From Struthidea cinerea (lineage: Eukaryota; Chordata; Aves; Passeriformes; Corcoracidae), in contig VZTI01003931.1 in the NCBI GenBank assembly GCA_013397865.1, positions 1,282,770 through 1,346,769 of the forward strand: DNA of 64,000 nucleotides. Reading direction: 5' to 3'. The translations under genes were made by a program, and so were the position numbers. This document shows, piece by piece, positions 12,989 to 26,300 of the stretch (within the stretch, counting starts at the first letter, position 1; each line of letters opens with the position of its first letter). Under the pieces are notes generated by a model. That model saw nothing but the letters and a program-made list of their open reading frames with translations, was not told the DNA's origin and made no database searches.

Positions 12989-14654
12989 GCTGTGGCTGCT
13001 TGTATCGTTTGAGTAACAAATTCAATTGCCAGTGGTAATGGAGGGTATGCAGAGCCAAATCTCAAATTGAATCCAAGCGCTGGGAAGAGTGGATGTGCAT
13101 GCAAGAGACACCTGCCTTCCCTAACTTCTGTGTTACATCTATTTAGATTTCCTTTGAGTCATGCTCATTTACCTACACTCTGCCTCTCACTTTGCCCATT
13201 GCATTTCAGGGATTCTTGATGGCATAAATCACAGGCTGAAACAGTAAAAGAAGGGAGGATTCAGGACAGATTAATGAAGAGAACAATATGTAGGAAAGCA
13301 TGACTTTAAGTGCCCCGGACTTTGGGGCCTTATGGCATTTCTGACTCTTTGATTTATAAATTACATCAATTTAGATTCCCTCATGCACCAATAGAGTGGG
13401 TAGAACAAGTTCTAAGGGAATCTGAGTGAGCATAAGTGGGTATAAATTACATTACCTTACAGATTGCCTCTGAATTTGGCCCGGGTTCTTTCCTTTATTT
13501 TCATTATGTCAACTTTGTGCATTGGCATTATAGTCTTTTCAGCAACTGGCCTGACAGCTAATGAGTTCTTTCCTCCAACAGTAAATCAACTAAGACAGAC
13601 AATGCTGCTCCGTGTAAATACTTCTCTTTATGTTCAGAGTATTCAGAATCCCTTTAAATTCAGAACAGTGTGCTAGTAGAAATGCATGTGAAGAAGTACT
13701 GTAAAAAGTTCTAATTATTCATAAGCCACCTGGTTTCCTCTTTGCTCCCCAGCTAACCGTGTTCTGAGGCTAGGGGAAAATTTGAAGAGGACTAGACAGC
13801 ACGATAATGCTGAAATATAAACTGCTGTGTTGAAAACAATTAAGTCCAAATGGTTTTAGGAAGTTTTCTTGATTTATGGTTGTTTGTACTCTCTGAAATT
13901 CCTGCAACAAACAAGGTTAAAAGAAAAAGTCAAGAAATGAACTAGTAACATTTCCACTCTTGGAGAGCTGAAACAAAGGAAACTTTAACTGTAGTTCATT
14001 AGAGAACTAATATTATTGAATAGAAGAAAAATTGTATTTGTATGTTAATTAAGTTACAGTAGAATTTGCTTTAGGAATAAGTTACATGCTATGCGACTTA
14101 TTTCGTCTCTCAGTTCAGAGTATATTGCTAAAAGGTTAAACTCTATTCCAGATTGCAGCATTGATAAATGTTTCTGTGCCCCTTCATTATGTTTTAGAGA
14201 ATTTTTTCTTTTTCTGATGTTGGCACTTAAGCATTTGAGAAGCTGTGGGGTAGGTAGAGCAAGGAATTCCTGACTGTTTCTTCTTTTGCCTTTTAGCCTG
14301 CTGTATTAACTGAAGAAAAACTCACTGTTTGTCTTCCTTTTCTGATTTGAGGTTGGCAAGAAGGCCTATAGAATCCTATGAAAGATGTTCAGAGATACAG
14401 TTGATTTTTTTTTTTTTTTTAATATTCTCAGGTGGTGGGAGCTATATAAATGCAAACTACCCATATTATTTCCTATCATATAAGATTTTCAATCGTGCTT
14501 CTCCTCCAGAATCCCTGTGTTCTTTTGAATGATGAAATTGCAAATGTTCCATGAATGTCAGTGCAATTTATTATCATCTTTCATTCAGAGCATTACAAAA
14601 TGATTTTCAGTTGCAGGTGTTGCTAATGATTTTCAGCCACCCTCCTTAAAGATT
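12989..14654. other. Unique noncoding sequence, no gene seen
   Basis: No gene or named repeat is supported. The segment at 13,440-13,700 is fairly rich in distinctive, non-repetitive sequence and open for 70 codons on the plus strand, but has no splice context or homology that I recognise. A 16-T run lies at 14,405-14,420. Confidence 0.5.
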
Positions 14655-14702
14655 GGAGAACATAATTGTCCCTGTTTTTATAACAAGGATGAAACTCACT
14701 AA
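14655..14702 (-). repeat. Possible MIR-type SINE fragment
   Basis: 'ataattgtccctgtttttat' followed by 'aacaaggatgaaactcac' resembles the reverse complement of the MIR core and 3' region (consensus: ATTATCCCCATTTTACAGATGAGGAAACTGAG). The match is short and diverged, so the call is tentative. Confidence 0.35.
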
Positions 14703-17125
14703 CTAAAATGAAAAGGCCAGTTTGGAAGGTGAGTTTGTGTTGCCTACTACATCTTCTTGGGGCTCTTTTATACTTTCTTCTACTTTTTCTGTTATTTTTG
14801 CTTAGTGGAATCCACTGGCTGCATGGGAGTTAGAATTTTTTTTTTTTTTTTTAATATACAGGAGGATGCTTTAGATGAAAAGGAGGGAGTAAGGGAGAAA
14901 AACAAGTGCTGCTTGACAGGCCTAAAAAAGTATGTTGCAATATTTGACTGCACACATCATGGTTCTTTCTTTGTTATCTAAAGACTCTTAAACCTCTGTT
15001 TATTCCTAAAATGTACTTCAACAGCTTCACTTGCAGTATCTTACAGATTGTCTCTGATTTTAGTTCCAGAAAGTCCTTTGTTAATAGGAGGCATTATATA
15101 TGGCTTTTGTCATGGAAGTTTGGAAGGGGATGTGTGGGGAAACATTTCTGGCTGTATCTCATACAGTCCTGTGTTAAGCTTCCTGGTGAGGAAATCACTG
15201 GGAAATCAAAGGTGTAACTGGAGGAGTGGTAAAGGCACTAAATGTTTGAGAATGCACAAGTCCATAGACTTGACTTCTTGCTGGTGAGGACATTGGATCC
15301 AAGATCTTGGTGATAGGAATGACTCCATCAGTAGAAAAAGGACAAGATTCCTGCTCTCTGAAGGACTGAGCAGGTGTAGTTGGTCCTGGTTGCATAGAGA
15401 TGCAGAGATTCAGCCTTCTTTCCCTGCAGCCTCAAATGGAGAAAGTACTGTAAAGCATTAGCTGCAAATTAAAGCTTTTTTTCCATAGGGAAGAACACTT
15501 GGGGAAAGGTTGGTGCAGTCATGTCAGCTCTCTCTTGAGGCAGATCCTCTTAGGCATTTCTGTATAAAGGGATGCAATTTGAAGCCACATGCCAGTGGGA
15601 ATAAGTCAAGTGGGATGGCTCGTGGCCAATGTCAGAGGTATTTTAGCACAGATGAGGCTATGATATTTTTGTTGTTATTGTCTTTTAAAGTGAAGCTGTA
15701 CATACTTTGCTTGTGGCAGCTCTCTGAAGGTTCAGCGGCTCACTTTTTATTTGATTTTGATTAAAATCGATGTTTCTGCCAGCCTTAGTGATCTCATGAG
15801 TGAGATACCTGAGTTTGATTCCTGGGTTTGATTTTTCACTGTTGTATGGTGAAGGGAATCCCTGCCTCCCTCTGGAAGGAAGGCAGAGCTTCAGATCTCT
15901 GTGCAGCAACCCTGTTAGGGGTGGGGTGGCTTTGATGGACTCCACAGGAGGGGTCTTTACCGCTAATTAGCTGCAGATACTCACCATGTAGGCATTCCCG
16001 GCAACCTAAGCTTCCCAAAGACAGAACAGGCAGGGTCGGTGCAAGTCTCCCATCCCTCCCTGATAATCCTATTTATTGTTAACAGGGAAAGATCATGTCT
16101 TGTGGAGAATAGAGTACTCTGCCCTAGGTTTACGTAGACCTTTGTGTTTCTCCAAGAGCTGAGAACAAGGGGTAGTCCTTTTTTGACTCAGCAGAGATGA
16201 AGATGGCAGGTTGTAAAGCTCTTGTGAAATGAGGCTGGGCTCTGTACAGCACGTTGTTGCTAAATTGTGTTCTCTATTAAGAAAGCTGAGGCAGGCTTAC
16301 TGGGTTAGATAAACTATCCAAGGGTTGGTGAAGTAATTAGTAAATGTGCGCTGTCAGACCAACTAATTTGTTTAATTTTGAAGAGGCAATGTTTATAGAT
16401 ATTTAAATCATCTTAAGAAGTGGCTGTCCAGAGTCATGGCAGGATCATGATCTATGCAGTGCTGCAGACAAGCAGACCTGTTCCCTCCCTTTGCTGCAAC
16501 ACCACTGAGCTATGTAGAGGACAAGCACAGCCCTACCATGCTGCTGTTTCATGGTTATTTAATTCAGTCCTAGTGGTAGGAGGTAATTCTGTCCTTGCTG
16601 GAAGCTGCTCTTTCCCTGGTGGAGATATTTGCTTTTGTGTGGCTACCAGGTGAATCAGGCTAGGGAGCAGATATGGCTGAAAGTTAAGGCATTCTGGTTT
16701 CTGTCACTTTTTTTTCCTTTCTTTTTTTTTTTCTTTTCCCTTTGTCCTTGGGCTCTCTGAGCCAGCTCAGCACATGGCCAAACAAGCACTAGTACTGGCA
16801 TCCAAGAGGGAGTACAAATACCCAGCCAAGGGAGGTAGCAAGGGCAGAGACAACTTGCACTTTGGGCAACTAAAATTGGTAACAAAACTGCAACCTGAGT
16901 TTACATGCCTGTTTGTGTAAATTGAATAGTTTACTGACTTCTGGCAGGAGTTGTGTTTGGGTTCTCCAGGGTCCAGGCACAAAAATGTCAGAAGCTTCAC
17001 TATACTGATTGAGTCTTTTAGCTTCCTGTGCGGTTCTTTGCCAAATTAAACAGAGCCAGAAATCTCAGCACCAGCAGCTGTAGGGAGTTAATCCCACCCA
17101 GATCCAGATTAGCCATGGCACATTC
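14703..17125. other. Unique noncoding sequence with one weak SINE trace
   Basis: No gene is supported. A 17-T run lies at about 14,836-14,852. At about 15,778-15,850 'cctgagtttgattcctggg' resembles the tRNA-derived B box found at the 5' end of MIR-type SINEs, but the rest of the element is not convincing. T/C-rich low-complexity sequence lies at about 16,706-16,742. Confidence 0.45.
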
Positions 17126-17246
17126 TTGTAACCATAGGCACGACAGTTTAGTGTAGACAGCTGTTCTGATAAACCGATCTGGGAATCCTGCCCTCATAGG
17201 AATGTTTGATGTGTACTGGTCACAGAAGTTTCGAAGTTATGGTAAG
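17126..17246 (+). repeat. Direct repeat, copy 1 of a ~120-bp segment
   Basis: This segment recurs at 18,148-18,266 in the same orientation. Both copies begin 'ttgtaaccataggcac', share a perfectly identical block of about 21 bases around 17,155-17,175, then 'atcctgccct' and 'tggtcacagaag'. By hand I count about 80-85% identity with a few short indels. Similarity stops at both ends, so this is a bounded unit: either two copies of an interspersed repeat family that I do not recognise, or an old local duplication. Confidence 0.8.
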
Positions 17247-17734
17247 ACAAACTGGTAGCCTGGATAACAGTTGCATGTTTTTTCTAAGTGTTGTGATGGC
17301 AATACTACATGGGTACCAAAAATGACATGAATGGTTTTACTTTAGTAGTGGAATGAATTTATCTCTCTACTGGAATTATAAAGGTACAATTATATAGTAC
17401 AATAGGTACTCATGTCCTGCGTTGTGAGGGCGATGCCTATTTGTTATCCAGTAGAGACTTGATACAGAGAGACAACAGGTGTAGGGATGGACAGCCTGCT
17501 TCCCACCCTGAGCAATATTCTTTTTTCAAGGAGAATTTTCTTCCCTACTGGTTTTGCTTTTGTGGGCTGTGTTGGCGTCGTTGTTGATGGTACTGGCTGA
17601 GTATTTTGTGGAACAGAAGGACAGTGATACTTGAAAAATAGGGTAATGTGGTGATTGTAGACAAGGACAACTTTTGACTGGGTGAATGGTGGTAAAACTT
17701 TTTTAATTGTTTGGAGCTATAATGATGGGTCACC

Positions 17735-17815
17735 TTGGGTAGTTGCATGGCTTGAGCACCAGACTTTGAATCTCAGAGTTTGGGATTTGATCACAGTTTA
17801 AGGGAAGAAAAACCA
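17735..17815 (+). repeat. Possible MIR-type SINE 5' fragment
   Basis: 'ggcttgagcaccagacttt' followed by 'agtttgggatttgatcac' resembles the tRNA-like head of MIR (A-box and B-box region, ending near GGTTCGAATCC). It is diverged and truncated. It lies between the two copies of the 120-bp direct repeat. Confidence 0.35.
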
Positions 17816-18147
17816 TGTTTTGACATAGAATATTGGGATGCTAAAATTTCACCTGGGTTGCAAATAAGAATTGATAATTTCATTGCATGTAAATCACTGA
17901 GGAATTGCCTCCAAAAGACTGTGCATAAGGTGCCAAACATTCAAATTGTTAAAGGCTAGGAGTATGGTCAAGGGTGGTGATCTGTATGTTTCCTCTGATC
18001 CTGTGCTCTCCTTTTGCCATCTACTTCTGGTTACTGTCGAAGACAAGATTTGGGGCTAGATGGAATAATGCTATGAACTGACATAGCTGTTTTTGCGACT
18101 TGAAGGGAGAATATTTTTAGAAGTAGCAGAGTCCAGTAAGCAGAGTA

Positions 18148-18266
18148 TTGTAACCATAGGCACAAGAGCTTAGTGCAGACAGCTGTTCTGATAAACCAGT
18201 CTGGGGATCCTGCCCTAACAGGGGTGTTTGTGTAGTGGTCACAGAAGCTCACAAGATCATGGTGAG
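18148..18266 (+). repeat. Direct repeat, copy 2 of a ~120-bp segment
   Basis: Partner of 17,126-17,246, about 1.02 kb downstream and in the same orientation. Differences are scattered substitutions (for example 'cacgacagttta' in copy 1 against 'cacaagagctta' here) plus small deletions around 18,225-18,236. The scatter argues for an old event and not for an assembly duplicate. Confidence 0.8.
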
Positions 18267-21200
18267 CTGGTTTGATAGCTACCTTGATGGTGTTGGTAGT
18301 CTGGAAGGGAACCCATTATCTTCTTGGCTGTGCCATTAGTGTTCTGTTCAGCTCAGGACAAGTTATTTCATGTGTTTGACTCGACTCTCCTGTTCTCCTG
18401 ACACACACCCTTTTTCTGTGTTGCCATTTCAGTTGTCATCTCTGTCAGCTGAGGACTTGGGCCATATTTGCACAGTCACAAGTGAGTTGATGCATTTCAA
18501 GGACTTGGCTCTGCACTGCTGGAAGTTCTACCTCTCAGCAGAATTTCATTGTGGCTGCATATTAAAGCAGGTTAAATTAAACTATCCTGAAGCATTGCCA
18601 TTAAAATAGATTACACTAACTTTGAAATTGTAATAGTTGAGGTGCACACATGTCAGGTAAGATGGGGTGGTGTCCCAAGGTGTCTATCTCACCAGCTTCC
18701 CATTCTGCCAGTGGGGTCCCCTATGTTCTGCTTGGTGTTTTACCCAAAGGAGCTCTCAGTCTGGTTTTTTTGTTACTACTTACTACTCTAGTAATAATAA
18801 TAATAATGATAAATCTGAACATCTGAGTGGAATCATTTTGCTTTTCAACCTCTGCTGCTCCTTTGATTAAGGAAAGATTTAATGCTTTAATTTGAGGCAC
18901 GTTTTGTTAAAGAATAGAGGGCTTTGATTCGCATGTTTGTAAAGGGGTGCACTTCCTGAGCAGAATGGAAAACATTCTTTGGTAGTAAAGGATGTTGAAA
19001 GTACAGGCACTCCCTGCAGCTGATGGATTTGTTCTGGGCTCATATTTATCAGCGCAAGTTAACAGAAAAGAAAAATGTTGAGTTATTGTTCCACAAACAA
19101 GGTAAATTACATTCTTTCCCACATTTTTGCTGAGATTGATGCAAGACCTTAAGCTCCATCTGAGTAATGTCTTGATGTTAGGACACCTTAGTGGCAGGAT
19201 TTTTGTTGTTTGTTTGTTTGGGGTGGGGTTTTTTTTGTTGTTTTTCTTTTAAATTTTTATTACTTTATATTCAGTCCTTCATAATTTTTCAAGTGACTGG
19301 ATCTAACGTCAGCAATTATTTCAGAATGATGTTTGCAAATAATATGCAACTTACATGAAATTAAATTTCATTGTATTAGATAATTTGAATTGCAAATATA
19401 AATCTCCCAAAACAAACACCAGCAAACTCCCTTGATGATTTGACTTCCTGGTCTTTTTGAAATACTGGTGACTGATTCTGATAGCAAGGATAGATATTTT
19501 TCCCCATTTTTTTTTCAATAAAAGTTAAGTGCCTATTCTAGAGTAGAGAAAGAACATTTGTGATGTAAACTATTGGTCTTCTAGCTGCAGTTTGGCATTA
19601 TGATTTTATCAGCACTATAGAGTGTCACTAATATGACCCAGAGCTTAAACTTGCTACTGTCACTGTAACATGTGTTTCTTCTAAAAGTATTATTGTCAGC
19701 CAGCTACTGCAAGTCCAATACCACATTCTAGCATCCTCTCTGAGAATAGCTAGGCTTAGCTTATCATCCTCCTGGCACAGAAAGGGATGTGGTTTTGAGC
19801 TCTGTAGGGTGCAACCAGAGCTGAGAAGTGCTGTTCTCCAGGAGCAGCACATAATAAGTACTGAGTTTTAATCTGCTTTCTCTTCAAAACTGACATGAGC
19901 ATCTCTGGCTTGGCCAGAACTCAAAGATAATAATTTTCAGGGTTCTTAAAAGTAGGGGTGAGATTAGTACAGTTTGAAAGACCTGAAGACCATTATGGCT
20001 TGAGCAGAAGGAAAACTTGCAGTTGTTCTCTAAAAGCCTGGCTGTTATTGTCCCTTTTGAGAAGGTGCACCATGTCTGTCCTTTTCTCTTGTGCAAGACA
20101 AGTCAATTGCTACAGGCATAACCCTCCTCAAGTGCTTTTGAGACTCTAGCACTGGCCTCCACTCCGTAAATTGGAAGGCTGTGAATCCTGGCTTGCCCTG
20201 CAGAAAATGTATTGTGTATTGTAGGCTCTTTGTGATCCTTTCCCCTTTGCACACCTTCACAGAGCCAGGTACAATCCAGCCCATTATCTGTATGTGAGAG
20301 CTTTCACTATTACAGATGTGTAAAAGTTTCTATTAGCAATTCTGATTTGGAAAGGACAATTGGAGGCTGAAAGAATGGCAAATGCAACCTGGATATAACT
20401 TTTTGATCCCAGAACCCAATTAAATTTGTGGTTTTAAAGTGCATGTGACTCCTGAGTTCAGCTCTAATACTAGATTTATATTATTTCCTGGAATGAAAGT
20501 CACTGCAGACAATTTCCAGAAGAGCATAATAATGATCCAGTGAAATATGAATCCAGCTTTTGACTTTTTTTTTTCCCCCCAACAGAAATAAGATAGGGAA
20601 CCAATTTAGTTTTATATTGGCTATTCTTTTAATGCTCAGTAACTTTTCTGCCATCAGTGACTTTTTTCCCCAAGATATCTAATTCATTTGTGCTGCTGTT
20701 TCTACACAGTGTTAGTGTGCATTTGTCTTGACATGGCTAGTGCTATAGTACTACCACGTATTTGGGAATAAAACCCACAGAATATTGGTTGAAATATATT
20801 ATCTAATATCCTATTCATAAGCTCACTTAGAACAAATAATTAACGTTCTGTGAGCCATGTGTTCCTTTTTACATCCTGTCAAGGTCCTTTGCCTGAAATG
20901 ATGCTTCAGCCTGATCAGTTTAGGTAAGGGGGAACTTTAGACAGCAGTAATCATGAATGCTCTGTACTTAGCTTCTGTCTGGCTCAAAACAGACTTCGTG
21001 CTTCTGAATTATTATTAGAGACACTTAAGTTTTGGACTAGCAGTACCCTGTCTGTGTCTCATTTTTAGTTATATCACAGGACAACTTTTCTCTCACAAGG
21101 AGACTTATCTTAATTCTGCTGCTTCTTGGAGTTTGTGGCCTCTTTTGCTCTTACAGATCTCTAGGAACGAGACCTGAGTTATGTCAAGGATGAAAGCAAG

Positions 21201-21593
21201 TGTCCTTGCCCTCCTCTTCACTCCCCTTTCTGATCTCTTTACTATGGAGCTTGGCAGGTTCTGCATTTAGTATGAGGTTTTCTGTTCTGGAAAGTGAGAG
21301 CTTTGGGGCAATCCATACATTGTTCTTAGGGAGAAAGAGACTACAAATTCTCTTTTCCATGGAAGTAAATGAAGGTGTGTGAGAAGTCTTCTATGGAGTT
21401 GAGCTTTATTTTTTCCTGCCTTTGCTGCCTGGCTGGTAATTTTGGGGGTACTAACTACATTATCATAATTACATTTTTGTCCAGCAAGGCTGTGCTCTCA
21501 AAATAAGCAACAAATCAGAAGTGCAAATGTGCATTCTTCTTGTTACTAATGGACTTGCACAGACATGACTGAAGCTGTTTTTTTCAGCTTCCT
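18267..21593. other. Unique noncoding sequence, no gene seen
   Basis: No coding sequence is supported. A short (TAA)n microsatellite of about five units lies at 18,792-18,806, and a T/G-rich low-complexity patch at about 19,201-19,250. Nothing else stands out. Confidence 0.5.
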
Positions 21594-21643
21594 GAGGTTG
21601 GAACAGTGCAACCCATTTGAGGCTGGAACACTGCAACCCATTT
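21594..21643 (+). repeat. Tandem duplication, two 25-bp units
   Basis: Two adjacent 25-bp units (21,594-21,618 and 21,619-21,643) differ at two positions: 'gaggttggaacagtgcaac' against 'gaggctggaacactgcaac', each ending 'ccattt'. It is a simple local tandem duplication, young enough to remain over 90% identical. Confidence 0.9.
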
Positions 21644-23254
21644 GACATCCTCCTCTAACTTCAAGTGACCGGGGAACAAATTGAGCAAAGCTCTGGCTGG
21701 TGTGTATCTAGGTAGATTCCAAAAATAGGTGCATCTTCATATTCTCTCTTTAGTTTGAATATGAATGGCAGCCTTTGGTTGCAACTGTTTGAATGCTTTT
21801 CCAGACAAAGCCAGCGTAGTTGTGAAGTAGAAGCATATTCATTTTTACTTCTCGGAATTTTTCTTCTACCTGATCTGAGTTCTGTCCAGAGACAGAGCAG
21901 AGGGAAACATATATGGTAATTTAGTTCCTGGATTACCCTGGATTTGCTATAACCACAAACACAAGGGGATAAATGCTGTCAAGAACAAGATTCGGCTCAG
22001 ATGAATGTTAACTGAAGATGAAAATCACTATGAAGAAATAGAACTGTTGCTGCTAAATCAAAACAATACATCCTTTTTGAACCCTCTGGGAAAGCTCTTC
22101 TTGCACAAAAGATCTTCTGTGAATAAAAAAGATATCCATTAATTCCTGTTATCTCTTCCCCGTTTCACATTAGAAGATACCTTGGCTATGATGATCATCA
22201 TGTTTTATTCTTTCTCTGCTATCTTGACTGAATACAGAATAAGACTCTGTGGTCAGTTTAATCCTCATTTCAGATGCTGAGAGGAGAGGTGCTTATTTAT
22301 GTCCAAAATGAAAGCGCAAAAACATCCATCCAGCTGAACTTGGTGATTCACCAAGATCTCAGAGCTATGCTTTTTATGTGAGCAGCTAACTCAGACTGAT
22401 GCTGATTTACTGAGTAAACCTCTCTTGGATGATGCAGAGCTTATTGTCTCTCTCAGCATTGCCTAATAGAGGGAAAATTCAACAGAACGAAGACTTGACC
22501 CCTATACCACCTTTATTTTATTTTTCTCTTTTTCCTTATTTTCACTCTAATAGTTTGGTAGTTGACCACTTTGCATCTTGAAAGACAAGTACTGTACCTT
22601 GAGCTGTCTCCATTTGGTGAAGCATGATTCATGAAACTGGGCTGTGTCTCTTAATCAATTTTTTTTCAGACTCTTGAGAACAAAATTGTGCTGTTGGTAC
22701 TGGTTTTGAGCTGAAGTTTCTATCTGGATAATGTATCCCTGGATGTGGCATACTGAGCTTGCAGAGCTGGTCTGCAATGCCGTCTGAGACCAGATGAGGA
22801 AATGGATACTTGAATGAAATCATTATTGCTCTCACAGATGCAGAAAAGTAGACATACAGTAATGGCTTAGACAAAATGTATTGTGTAAAGACCATGTTAA
22901 ATGGATTCCTTCAGGAGAGCTTGTGTTTTTATGGAGAATGCTGTCCAAGCAAGAAAGGTCTGTTCTTCCTTAGTCCAACAGAGTAATTGAAAATGATTTG
23001 GAAACTTCAGTCTGCTTCATATATTCCTCTCCAGGCCAAATAACTGCAAAAATAAACATTATACTACTTTTCCCATCAAGATAGACATGTTTAGAGGCCC
23101 TGTTTCTAATCAGACAATTTTTGAAGCCTAATATTATACTCTGAAATCAGAGCAGTAGTCTTCTCAACTGGTTCATATGTTTTTCCAAAGTAAATGTAAG
23201 AGATTTTCTTTCTTCTGTTAAACTTCAAAATGTAGTCCTGTGGCACTTTTAGGA
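21644..23254. other. Unique noncoding sequence, no gene seen
   Basis: Open frames are short and shadow one another. I see no repeat or RNA gene. Confidence 0.5.
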
Positions 23255-23335
23255 TTTCAAGGCAGGGAAATCAATTTGCCTGGAGTCACATAGGCCAAAT
23301 GGCTGCAGGGTTAGTGACATAGAAATTTGCCCATT
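23255..23335 (-). repeat. Possible MIR-type SINE fragment
   Basis: 'tttgcctggagtcacatagg', 'ggctgcagggttagtgacat' and 'agaaatttgccc' resemble the reverse complement of the MIR body (TTGCCCAAGGTCACACAG...GGCAGAGCCAGGATTTGAACCC). It is diverged and the ends are uncertain. Confidence 0.4.
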
Positions 23336-26300
23336 GTTTTTCTTTGTCATCAGTCTGTTAGCAGTTCTTTAAGTGTGTGTCCCCAGGTCTTTTCTGCTCA
23401 TTGGTATGTATTGAGAGAAAACCGTATACAACTTGTCTCATTCTCTGTATTTATATTCTAAGGAATGCATCTGGGAGGAAGAGGTGGAAATTCTTTTTAC
23501 AAAGGATCTTTGATCCCTAGGATCATGATTGATAGGAAGAAATGTGTCTGTATTTACTTTAAAATCCTCTTTCTTTGAACAAGATGATCCACAAGCACAA
23601 CTTTGCTAGAAATAAACAGATCAGGGAGGAGAGAGTCAGAAAGTGACTTGGTTGCCGTTACTGGGAGCATAGTCTGCAGTTCATATCTTTAGAATATATA
23701 TTATAATAATTTTAGAAGTTGCTTACTGGCTTTTTCCCTAGCTTGTACTTGGGAACCAGTGTACATTTCTGTGTATAGGAAATGAGCAAGAAATAAAGTA
23801 CTGTGTCTAAATTTTTAGTAAGCAAATAGTTAACATCTTTTAATTCTGGTTTCATACAAGTTGTTGAATATTTCACTCATTTGCACGTGCACAGACACAG
23901 GCACACACACATGCATTGCTTGCCAGGTTATCCATATGTAGAGATGAAAGCTGTGTTTGCAGTCTACGATGTGCCTTTAACCTCTTTATTACCAAGATGT
24001 AGTTATAAATAAAGTATCAGATTTCCTCTTTGCCATGTTATTTCTCAATATGTGAGCAAGTCTACGTACTAGTTCTGATTTGTAGGTTTTCTTATGCGTA
24101 GAAGTGATTTTTGGTGTAAGTATTTCTCTGAAGGAGTCTAATAATGTAATAATAGACTGTTTTGCCTTATTCAGAAGTGTTTATTTTCAAGGTCTGCTTT
24201 TGCTGCTCAGAAAGTGGTAGGTATTTGGTGCACTGTGTTTGTATGAGAAGAGTGGGCTCTATGTACTCTTTAAAGGTTTAGTTGCATTTGAGAGATTGCG
24301 TGATACTGAAGAAGTGCCTGGTGTAAACCTCAGTTTTCCTCTCGAGTGTGTGATGCTGTTGCGTAAGCAGAGTAGCACACAAGCACAACTGCCTCTTGCT
24401 AGGCTAGAGTAGTATTCCAATTTTAGCTTAGCCTTAACTGATCTGAAATCTTTGTCCTGTCTTCAGTGCAAAGAGCAATAGGCACAGCTGAGCAGGGTGA
24501 AGACCTTGTGTTGCAGTCCCCAGTATGGCTGAATCTCATTATGATGGGTAAGAATTGTCGTGAGGGTAAAAGCTTGAGGCTCAGAAGGCAATGTTTGTAG
24601 GCTTGCTAAGAAATGATGAGTCATCACTGACCTGGCATCTTGTTTACAAACATCTCATTGTGCTGGTGAGGAAACTTCCTATCATTTGCCATCTCCTCAT
24701 CAATGTTCTCTTCCTTCCCCTTGCCCATTGGCTGTGATCCTTAGGAAATGATACAAGGCTGGACTCTGGGGTTTTTGTTTTCTTCTTTTCCCTATGGGAT
24801 CCTAAAAGAATATGGTATCCAACTCGTATTTGAGCCTCAGTGGAGATTGGCTGTCTGATTTTTCATTCCAGCATAATGTATCATGAATATTAAAACTCCT
24901 AAAACATGCAGCTGTGTGTGCATTTCTGCAAGTACTACAACTCTTGCAAAAGCAAAGCAGAAATTCGCTGAGCTCTAAACAAAATGCTTTCTTCCTTAGG
25001 AAGTGCTTCACAGTACAGGTATCATGAACAGGTGGGGACAGGGGTTCACCAGCTTGATATTGGTGATCATGAGGCTGATAGTGGGTTGTGATGCTGGCAC
25101 TGGGAGCAGCATTCAGACTTGCACAAGAGGAGATGTTTGGCAGCAGTTTCATACTGCTCTGCAGAATGGGTGCAAGAGTTTGGAGAAGTCTTGATTCCTT
25201 TTTGAGCAAAGGCACAGTGGTTACAAATACCCAGGCATTTGCTAAGGGCCTGTGTGCTCGGTTTGGGTGGTAAATTGCATTTGAGCCAAACATAGAGACC
25301 CAGCAGTTTCTGTAGAGCTGCCTGTGGAGGGGGATGCCACACAAGTAGCCTCAAGAAGTTCTGGTCTTCGTTGCTAAGAATGGAACCAGGAACAAATGTT
25401 CAATTTTTATTTTTCTGCATGCATCTTTTTCTATTAGTAAACACAAATGTAGTCATGGAAATCTGTGTCTCTTCCATGTGAAACCTCTGCTTCTATAACC
25501 ATTTCCTCATAATGTAGAGCAAAGCTAACAAAAAAAGAAGTGGTTTTATGATGCAAACAATGTTTTTCCTATTTAGCTTTCTGAAAGCAAACCTGAAATA
25601 AATAGTTGTGCAGCCAGAGTACAGTTTACAAGCAGTATTTGAATAAAGATAATAAAAAAGAATTACAGTTCACTATAAGAACTGAGTCTAGTTGCATCAG
25701 TCTTAATGCAGTGTTACATATTCTGCATTTATAGAAGTAAAAGAAATAAAGTGATAGTGGCCTTAAAACCTCAATGATGCAATGTAGACAGTTGCCAGTA
25801 GCATCCAGTCTTCATTAAGAAAACAACTTTTAGTATTGCAATGGATTATTTTTTTAATTAAGACTTCTCTGTATCTTTATCCTCTTGGTCCCAAGGACTT
25901 GCTAAGTGAGTGGTTCTGAAATTCAGGGCATATGAATGATGCAGCTTTACAAACGAGATATGTGTGCAAGAAAAATCATTCCACTGTCAGTCTGTTAATT
26001 TATCCACGTAGATGCTGTTCTATCCATTTGTTTTGCATTCCTAGTGTTTTAGTTTGTAAACCTTTTGGAGCAGAAACATCTTACTTTAGGTTGTGCAGGG
26101 AGCAGGGTTTTGGCTTGGACTTGTCAGTGCTGCTAGGAAAAAAACCTTATAAAAAATGTTTCTGGATGGAGGGGGAATATCTAAAAGTGTGATGCAAGTA
26201 GTCACACTACTACACGTTACCTAAAAGTAATGCAAAGTAGAAGTGTAATCTTATACATACCACATTTCAATTCTGTTTGGGCATACATCTCAAATGTTTG

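Noticed and set aside
24802..25344. 180-codon minus-strand open frame as a gene
   Set aside because: No recognisable domain, no splice context, and overlapping open frames on both strands. The length is unremarkable for the longest frame in 64 kb.
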